Shown piece by piece: positions 1 through 5,495 of a DNA stretch of 5,495 bases (positions within the stretch are counted from its first letter, which is position 1; each line of letters starts with the position of its first letter). A program made the position numbers and the translations under genes. Where the stretch lies: positions 1-5,495 of the forward strand of contig JAKAGC010000330.1 of NCBI GenBank assembly GCA_021817755.1. Direction: 5' to 3'. The notes under the pieces were generated by a model. It was not told the DNA's origin. It did not search any database and saw only the letters and a program-made list of their open reading frames with translations. Origin of the DNA: Acidobacteriota bacterium. Lineage in GTDB: Bacteria > Acidobacteriota > Aminicenantia > UBA2199.

Positions 1-3000
1 ATTTCCCGATGAGCCCCCTGTATTAAATCTACCCATCGATTATCCGCGTCCAATAGTTCAAAGTTTTGAAGGTAAGACAGTATGGTTTGAACTGGAACGG
101 GAGGAAGCTCACAGGTTCAAACAACTTGCTCGCGAAACCAATACCACTACCTATATTCTTGCGTTTGCAATATTTTATATCTTATTATCAAAATTAAGCG
201 GCCAGGAAGATATAATTATAGGTACACCTGTTGCCGGTCGCAGTTACCCCGAACTTGAAAGTATCATCGGTATGTTTGTCAACACACTCGTATTGAGAAA
301 CAATCCCTCTCATGAACTTCCGTTTAATGAATTCCTTGAGAAAGTGAAGAAAAATACTCTCGATTCATTTCAAAACCAGGATTTCCCATTTGAGGAATTG
401 GTGGAATCCGTTATGGTCAAGCGGGATATGGGACGAAATCCGTTGTTTGATGTGATGTTTGCTTTACAAAATGAGAAAGAGCAGGAAGATGGGAAAAGAG
501 AATCAACTAACACTGATATTCAGTTTAGCGATAATGTTTCCCGGTTTGATATCACATGGCTTGCTGTCGAATCTCCCGAAGGATTACGGTTTATGCTCGA
601 ATATTGCAGCAGATTGTTTAGTGATAAAACTATCAGTCGGTTTATCGATTATTATAAACAGATCATTTCACAAATACTTGAGAACAATACTAAATTATTA
701 TCTCAGATAGAAATAATTACTCCAAACGAAAAAGAGCAAATCCTGTATGATTTTAATCGTGACTATTCTTATGAAAATAATAAAACTATTCAAAGTCTTT
801 TTATTCAGCAAGTAGAGAGAACCCCCGATCATCCCGCATTGGTTACAGAGGGTTCCCGGTTAACTTACAAAGATTTGGACAATTTATCCCAACAAGTAGC
901 ATATGGACTGATTTTAAAAGGTATACAACCAGGAGATCTGGTGGCTATCAAAATGAATCGTTCCATAGAGATGATAGCAACCATCCTTGGTATTTTAAAA
1001 GCAGGATGCGCATATGTTCCAATGAACCCCAAAAACCCCGAAGAACGTACGCGCTTTATGATGGTTGATAGTGGGGCAAAACTTTTAATCACATCTCTTA
1101 CAGAGTTTACGGAGGACATAGAGAATAATAAAAGTCTTGTAGAAAGATTGCATCCCACGCAGGACCATGCCTCAGCAAATCAAAATAATTCCCTCGCATA
1201 TGTTATCTATACTTCCGGTTCAACTGGAAACCCAAAAGGTGTTCCCATTTCTCATGCCAATTTGTGTCCATTATTGCATTGGGGATACCGTCATATGTCC
1301 CTTGATTCCAACGATCGAACCTTACAAAATCTATCTTATTTTTTCGATTGGTCAGTATGGGAAATATTTATTACATTAACTTCAGGAGCATCTTTATATA
1401 TCGCAAATGAAGAAACATTGCTTATTCCTGAAGAAATGAGAACTTATATAAAAAAGCATCAAATAACGGTTCTACATATTACCCCCACACAGTATCAAGG
1501 TTTAATTAATGCAGCCGCTCCTGGGATGGAGAACGAATTACTATTGGGAACACTGAAACATCTATGTATAGGGGCTGAAAAATTAACTTATGAAGTTGTA
1601 AAACGCAGTTACTCTTTAGTATCGGAAGATTGCCGTATTTATAATATGTATGGACCCACTGAAGCAACTATTATGGCCGCAGTATTGGAAATAAACCGTT
1701 CTAAAGGACATGATTATGAAAATCTCGGCAGTATTCCTATCGGTCTTCCTATTTCCAATAATGTGCTATTCATTTTTGATAAATACATGCGGTTATGTCC
1801 TATAAAAGTAGTAGGGGAGTTGTATATCGGAGGTGAAGGTATTGCCCGCGGATATCTTAATAATCCCGAATTAACCGCTGATAAGTTTGTTTATTCTGCC
1901 CACGAATTACACGAATTAACACGAAACACTAACACTATCACTAACACTTTCTATAAAACCGGCGATTTGTGCCGTTGGATTGAAGATGGAACTATCGAAT
2001 ATATTGGCCGTATCGATTTCCAGGTCAAGATCAGGGGACTTCGGATTGAATTGGGAGAAATCGAAAACAACTTGTTAACTCATTCCAATATTAAATCTGC
2101 CGTTGTAATCGTTAAAGGTGGTGACCGTTTATGTGCATATATCGTGTTAAATGAAAGACCATCCGAAATTAATACTACTTGGAAAGAGGAAATTAAAGAA
2201 TTCCTTTCAATGAGATTACCTCAATACATGGTTCCTTCGAACATTATCGAGATTGAAAGTATCCCGTTAAATCCAAATGGGAAAGTCGATTTAAAAGCAT
2301 TACCTGAGCCTGGGGATATGGAAGAAGGAAGGCAGTATACAGCACCCGGTACGGAAATGGAGAAGCAAATGGTTTCGATCTGGTCTTCGGTACTCGGTAT
2401 CCAGGAAAACCGTATCGGTATCGATGATAATTTCTTCGAATTAGGAGGTCATTCTTTAAAGGGAACCATTTTAATTTCGAAGATATATTCTATTTTAAAA
2501 GTCAAATTGACTCTCGCACAATTGTTTACAGCTCCTACCGTTCGCCAATTGGCGTTGGAAGCGCAGCACATTACCCCAATAGATTATTCCTCTATTCCAA
2601 AAGCAGAAGTGAAAGATTATTATATTATGTCCTCTGCTCAAATGCGTATGTATATCCTTTCTAAAATGGAGGCAGGCAGTATTCAATACAATCTTCCCGC
2701 ATTATTCGAATTAGGGAAAAATGTAGACCCGGAACGGGTAGAAAGTGTTTTTCGTTTAATAATAGACCGGCATGAGAGTTTCCGTTCATCTTTCCATCTG
2801 TTAGATACAACACCCGTCCAGCAAATTCATGCTCGAGTACCTTTTTCAATGAATCAAGAAGAAGTGGAAAACGAGAATGAATTGCAGCGCAAAGTCCATC
2901 AGTTTGTGCGAGTTTTCGATTTAACAATTCCCCCTTTATTCCGAGCATGTGTATTCAATATGAGAGATGGCCGTCGATATTTGATTATCGATATGCATCA

Positions 3001-5495
3001 TATCATTTCCGATGGTACATCAATGGAGATTTTCCGTAAAGAATTCTTAACGCTATACCGGAATGATTTTTCCATCGAAGCACTCCCTTCTTTGCCGGTT
3101 CAATATAAAGATTATGCTCAATGGCAGGTTAGCAACTCAGAGAAGGTGAGAGCTGAACAACAGAAGCGCTATTGGATGAAACGATTTGAAGGAGAAATCC
3201 CTGTTCTCGATCTGCCGTTGGATTATCCACGTCCACCAGTACAGAGTTTTGAAGGCAGTTCCATTTCTTTTGTTATAGATCATGACCAAACCGCGAAACT
3301 TCATAAGTTTGCTCTTGAAACCAATTCTACATTATTCATGGTTTGTATTGGGCTTTTTCATATCCTGTTATCCCGGTTAAGCCGTCAGGATGATATTATT
3401 ATCGGTACACCGGTAGCAGGAAGAAGGCATCCCGAACTCGCTAATATCATCGGTATGTTCATCAATACCCTTGCGTTGAGGAATATCTCCAATGATTCTT
3501 TATCGTTCGTAGATTTTATTAATACTATAAAAACATCAACCCTTGATGCTTTCGAGAACCAGGAGTATCCGTTTGAAGATATTTTAGAGGAAATAAAGGT
3601 TCAAAGGAATAGTGCACGGAATCCTTTATTTGATGTAATGTTTGCCTTACAAAATATGGAATCAACCGCTTTCGTTGATAAAGGTGAAGTGGAGATCAAG
3701 CCGGTGTCTTATGAAAGTAATGTAGCAAAATTCGATATTACGTTAGGGGCTTATGAACTCAATAACGAATTACACTTTACTTTTGAATATTGTACACGGT
3801 TGTTTAAAGAAGAATCAATCCGCCGGTTTATTGAATATTTTAAAAATATTGTGGCTTCAGTTTCCAGTGATCCCCGGATTTCCATCGGGCAAATTGAGAT
3901 TATTACATCAGCCGAAAAAGAGCAAATTTTATATTCGTTTAATTCCCCCCATCAGTACCCCAATGACCGTCTAGCCCATGAGTTATTTAGAGATCAAGCA
4001 GAGAAGTACCCAGATCACATTGCTCTTGTCTCAACAGTCGGTTCCATTTTTCAACAACAACAGATCACTTATAGCGAACTCGATACTCAATCCAATCAAA
4101 TGATGCTGTGGTTACAGCATGAAGGTATAGAGCCAGGTGATTTTGTAGCTATAAAAATGGATCGATCTGCCGATATGATTATTAGTATCTTAGGTATATT
4201 AAAAGCTGGGTGTGCATATGTTCCAATAAATCCAAAAAACCCAGAAGAGCGTGTTGAGTTTTTAATGAATGATAGCCGTGCTAAACTTTTAATCACATCT
4301 CTTACTGAGCTTACACAGGACATGGGGAATAAAAACCTTTTAGGGAAATCGCATCCTCCGAAGGTTCATGAACCCGTTTTTCAAAAAAACTCCCTTGCAT
4401 ATGTTATTTATACATCCGGTTCAACCGGGAATCCCAAAGGAGTACCCATTTCTCATTCCAATTTATGTCCGTTATTGCATTGGGGATATCGGTATGTTCC
4501 CCTTAATCGGCATGATCGAACCTTACAAAATTTATCTTTTTTCTTTGATTGGTCCGTGTGGGAGATATTTATTACCATTACCAGCGGCGCTACTTTATGT
4601 ATAACTACTGAGGAGGTGTTATTAACTCCTATCGATACAATCGCATTTATGAACAAATACCATATTACCGCTTTGCATATCACCCCTACTCAATATCAGG
4701 CGTTAATAGGGGTTAATAGTGAATCAATAAAATATAAACCATTATTGAGAACTCTTAAATACTTATGTATCGGAGCCGAGAAACTCCCTTATGAGACAGT
4801 AAAGCGCAGTTATCCTCTTGTTAAAGAAGATTGCCGTATATATAATATGTATGGTCCAACCGAAGCCACCATTATGGCAGCAGTCCTTGATATTTCTAAA
4901 GATAAATCAGCTTTTTATGAAAGTCTCGGTAGCGTCCCCATTGGCTTACCTATAGCCAATAATCCGTTGCTTGTACTCGATCGAAATAATAAACTCTGCC
5001 CCATCAGAGTAGTAGGGGAACTGTTTATTGGCGGTGATGGCATCGCCCGTGGATATCTCAATAATCCCCAATTAACTGCTGAACGGTTTTATGATTTCCA
5101 GGGGCTCGTTTTGAGAAACCCGCCCCTGGACCCCGACAAAACTTCTGATATTAATAAATTATTAGATGAGTCAATACATAGTCAATTATCAAAAAGTTTT
5201 AAGGGGGTGCATGGGGGCGTTGTTCACAAAGCCCCCATGCATAAAAACCAGCAGAATAAAACCATATATTATAAAACCGGCGATTTATGCCGCTGGTTGG
5301 AAGATGGAAGTATTGAATATATCGGTCGTATCGATTTCCAGGTAAAGATCAGGGGATATCGTATCGAACTTGGTGAGATCGAAGACAGAATATTGAAGTC
5401 ACCCTTTGTAAAAGAAGCTGTGGTGGTTCAGAAGACAGACTCCGCAGGCGATAAATATCTTTGTGGTTATGTCGTATCAAAAGCAGATAACCCAC
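1..5495 (+). CDS. Non-ribosomal peptide synthetase, internal fragment (C-A-PCP-C-A), open at both ends
   Basis: A multimodular NRPS that activates amino acids as aminoacyl-adenylates, tethers them to a phosphopantetheine arm and condenses them into a peptide, presumably in the cytoplasm. Translating frame 2 gives 1831 codons with no stop. Domains in order, by residue: C (1-240, C-terminal part), A (about 251-770), PCP (about 782-855), C (about 871-1301), A (about 1312-1831, cut after A8). All expected core motifs are present and intact: C1-C7 in the full C domain, A1-A10 in the first A domain, and the carrier motif FFELGGHSL. Start codon, ribosome binding site, stop and neighbouring genes are outside the window, so operon context is unknown. 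The repeat period is about 1061-1067 residues, the normal size of a C-A-PCP module. Odd points are near-identical modules and in-frame repetitive inserts in both A domains. Family assignment is certain; the peptide product cannot be named. Confidence 0.98.
2..720 (+). other. Condensation domain of module 1, C-terminal part only
   Basis: This domain forms the peptide bond between the upstream donor and the amino acid loaded by the following A-PCP pair. The visible part begins near the LPIDYPRP segment (residues 10-17), which precedes the second lobe of the fold. It then shows IIGTPVAGR, motif C5 as IIGMFVNTLVLR (about 89-100), motif C6 as NQDFPFE (125-131) and motif C7 as RDMGRNPLF (from 142). 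The catalytic HHxxxDG motif lies upstream of the window, so activity and L/D donor subtype cannot be judged. The same segments recur in the second C domain 3183 bases downstream. The stretch ending LSQIEIITPNEKEQIL is the usual C-to-A linker. The domain boundary is approximate. Confidence 0.95.
965..1888 (+). repeat. Long imperfect direct repeat: module 1 A-domain core, partner at about 4169-5089
   Basis: The two A-domain cores are related by a constant offset of 3204 bases before motif A3 and 3201 bases after it; a one-codon difference lies in the linker upstream of A3. Exact DNA matches include 23 bases (1079-1101 with 4283-4305) and 18 bases (1313-1330 with 4514-4531). Protein identity is 57 of 68 residues from residue 400 (partner 1467) by hand alignment. 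This is a module duplication, with silent third-position drift between the copies. Confidence 0.88.
1895..1948 (+). repeat. Short tandem-repeat tract read in frame inside the A6-A7 loop of module 1
   Basis: The 9-base unit cacgaatta occurs twice in succession (1901-1909 and 1910-1918), followed by a decayed third unit. A second low-complexity stretch then has actaacact at 1928-1936 and again at 1940-1948. The unit length is a multiple of three, so the frame is kept and the protein reads HELHEL followed by an Asn/Thr-rich run, unlike the conserved flanks. The distance from the end of A6 to A7 is 31 residues here against about 22 in GrsA. From memory, cacgaatta-type direct repeats recur between genes in several bacterial genomes, but I cannot verify this here. 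Confidence 0.7.
2345..2566 (+). other. Peptidyl-carrier (thiolation) domain of module 1
   Basis: A four-helix carrier domain of about 75 residues (782-855) that holds the activated amino acid and growing peptide as a thioester on 4'-phosphopantetheine. The motif DNFFELGGHSL places the modified serine at residue 818. The His before that Ser is the form usual for carriers followed by an L-type condensation domain. Carriers that hand over to an epimerase usually have GGDS. This agrees with the domain order, where the next domain is directly a C domain. The helix ending LFTAPTVRQLALEA marks the end of the domain. A phosphopantetheinyl transferase, not encoded here, would be needed to activate it. 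Confidence 0.97.
2453..2455 (+). other. Phosphopantetheine attachment serine (Ser818)
   Basis: The tct codon encodes the serine in LGGHSL, the invariant attachment point for the pantetheine arm in carrier domains. Confidence 0.96.
2612..3905 (+). other. Condensation domain of module 2, complete, LCL-like
   Basis: Joins the peptidyl chain held on Ser818 to the amino acid carried by module 2. All seven motifs are visible: C1 SSAQMRMY (877-884), C2 RHESFR (923-928), C3 MHHIISDG with the catalytic motif HHIISDG at 999-1005, C4 YKDYAQWQ (1035-1042), C5 IIGMFINTLALR (from 1149), C6 NQEYPFE (1186-1192) and C7 RNSARNPL (1202-1209). The catalytic second His is residue 1000. C1 of the form SxAQxRM and the preceding GGHSL carrier both point to the LCL subtype, which accepts an L-configured donor. 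That subtype call is inferred from motifs, not from a tree. The domain has no tandem heterocyclisation motif (DxxxxDxxS). It follows the carrier after a short linker of about 15 residues. Confidence 0.96.
2996..3016 (+). other. Condensation active-site motif HHxxxDG
   Basis: Residues 999-1005 read HHIISDG, a complete match to the C3 consensus. The second His is required for peptide-bond formation in this family, and the Asp stabilises the fold. The module 2 C domain therefore looks catalytically competent. Confidence 0.96.
5097..5130. repeat. Inverted repeat A: 9-bp perfect stem, 16-base loop
   Basis: The left arm tccaggggc (5097-5105) is the exact reverse complement of the right arm gcccctgga (5122-5130). 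The stem is GC-rich and would fold in RNA or single-stranded DNA. It starts at the junction where module 2 departs from module 1. Confidence 0.85.
5208..5241. repeat. Inverted repeat B: 11-bp perfect stem, 12-base loop
   Basis: The left arm tgcatgggggc (5208-5218) is the exact reverse complement of the right arm gcccccatgca (5231-5241). It lies near the end of the insert, within coding sequence. No T-run follows immediately on either strand, so it does not look like an intrinsic terminator. Confidence 0.88.

Larger units (their letters stand above)
752..2311 (+). other. Adenylation domain of module 1, complete, substrate unassigned
   Basis: ATP-dependent amino-acid activation domain of the ANL superfamily. 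All ten core motifs are visible: A1 LTYKDL (287), A2 LKAGCAYVP (332-340), A3 YTSGSTGNPKG (403-413), A4 FDWSVWE (448-454), A5 NMYGPTE (548-554), A6 GELYIGGEGIARGYL (605-619), A7 YKTGD (651-655), A8 GRIDFQVKIRG (669-679), A9 LPQYMVP (739-745) and A10 NPNGK with the catalytic Lys at 761. Aligned by hand to the phenylalanine domain of GrsA, the pocket residues are D449, W450, W453, H492, C522, G524, M549, I557, M558 and K761. I do not recognise this code. It resembles the threonine code DFWNIGMVHK at four positions (D, W, G, M) with conservative changes at two more, which is only a hint. In A8, Leu680 stands where Tyr, Phe or His is usual. The A6-A7 loop is about 9 residues longer than in GrsA because of a repeat tract. 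Confidence 0.96.
5096..5266 (+). repeat. In-frame insert of about 48 extra codons in the A6-A7 loop of module 2
   Basis: After the conserved LTAERF (matching LTADKF in module 1) and before YYKTGD, the protein carries a stretch with no counterpart in module 1 or GrsA. It is rich in His, Lys, Asn, Pro and Gly and shows no NRPS motif. The DNA differs from its surroundings, with G and C runs next to AT-rich stretches and two perfect inverted repeats. The frame stays open throughout. The edges are inferred from the alignment, and I see no clear target-site duplication. It is best read as one or two repetitive palindromic elements captured in the gene. A fast-evolving loop is the alternative. Confidence 0.72.
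3935..5495 (+). other. Adenylation domain of module 2, truncated by the window after A8
   Basis: A second amino-acid activation domain, a close copy of the first. Visible motifs: A1 ITYSEL (1355), A2 LKAGCAYVP (1400-1408), A3 YTSGSTGNPKG (1470-1480), A4 FDWSVWE (1515-1521), A5 NMYGPTE (1615-1621), A6 GELFIGGDGIARGYL (1672-1686), A7 YKTGD (1757-1761) and A8 GRIDFQVKIRGYRIEL (from 1775). A9, A10 with its Lys, and the carrier domain lie beyond the window. Pocket residues are D1516, W1517, W1520, H1559, C1589, G1591, M1616, I1624 and M1625, identical to module 1, so the same substrate is expected. The A6-A7 segment is 70 residues against 31 in module 1 and about 22 in GrsA. The excess is encoded by DNA rich in inverted repeats. 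A8 has the usual Tyr where module 1 has Leu. Confidence 0.96.

Noticed and set aside
865..1158. Open reading frame on the reverse strand (also 4096-4323, 2661-2948 and 2495-2686)
   Set aside because: Each lies opposite well-conserved NRPS coding sequence, has no recognisable domain, and is explained by the codon bias of the true frame. The pair at 865-1158 and 4096-4323 resemble each other only because the modules are duplicated.
1167..1379. Open reading frame on the + strand in another frame (also 459-710, 3753-3974 and 4368-4604)
   Set aside because: They overlap intact core motifs of the synthetase in frame 2 and have no domain of their own. Similarity between 1167-1379 and 4368-4604 again reflects module duplication.
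1895..1948. CRISPR-like repeat array
   Set aside because: The units are 9 bases, adjacent and without spacers, and they are translated in frame.
2567..2611. Intergenic gap between two NRPS genes or a docking-domain junction
   Set aside because: The frame is continuous from the PCP into the next C domain with a normal short linker and no stop or start signal.
5208..5241. Intrinsic transcription terminator
   Set aside because: The stem is good, but no T-run follows directly on either strand, and the open frame continues with conserved motifs A7 and A8 just downstream.
5098..5266. Frameshift or intron interrupting the gene
   Set aside because: The frame is the same before and after the insert and has no stop within it. 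No intron-encoded protein or group I/II features are seen.

Overview
The whole window is the inside of one very large gene on the + strand. Reading frame 2 (first complete codon at base 2, last at 5492-5494) has no stop codon over 1831 codons, and neither the gene's start nor its end is present. It encodes part of a modular non-ribosomal peptide synthetase (NRPS), the assembly-line enzyme class that builds peptides without ribosomes. Residue numbers below count from the codon at base 2.

Layout: the C-terminal half of a condensation (C) domain (about 2-720), a complete adenylation (A) domain (about 752-2311), a complete peptidyl-carrier (PCP) domain (about 2345-2566), a complete C domain (about 2612-3905), and a second A domain (about 3935 to the end) cut after core motif A8. 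The order is C-A-PCP-C-A, i.e. one nearly complete elongation module and most of the next. There is no epimerase, methyltransferase, cyclisation or thioesterase domain in view. The A domain of module 1 loads an amino acid on Ser818 of the PCP. The second C domain then joins the upstream peptide to the amino acid activated by module 2, whose own carrier lies beyond the window.

The two modules are close copies. In a hand alignment around motifs A3-A4, 57 of 68 residues agree, and the ten specificity-pocket positions read the same in both where visible (D-W-W-H-C-G-M-I-M, plus the A10 Lys in module 1). Both modules therefore probably load the same residue. The code, with Trp at the second position, is not one I can assign. 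The nearest I recall is the threonine type, which is weak evidence.

The least ordinary feature is the loop between motifs A6 and A7. Both A domains carry extra in-frame DNA at the same point, but the two inserts are unrelated. Module 1 has a short tandem-repeat tract (about 1895-1948). Module 2 has about 48 extra residues encoded by DNA with two perfect inverted repeats (5097-5130 and 5208-5241). This looks like repetitive or palindromic elements tolerated in frame at a permissive surface loop.

Organism: a bacterium of AT-rich to moderate base composition, judged by eye. C and A motifs are of the common bacterial NRPS type seen in Bacillota, Cyanobacteria and others, and the sequence does not let me name a phylum. 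No RNA gene, promoter, terminator, CRISPR array, transposase or second gene is seen, and there is no intergenic DNA.
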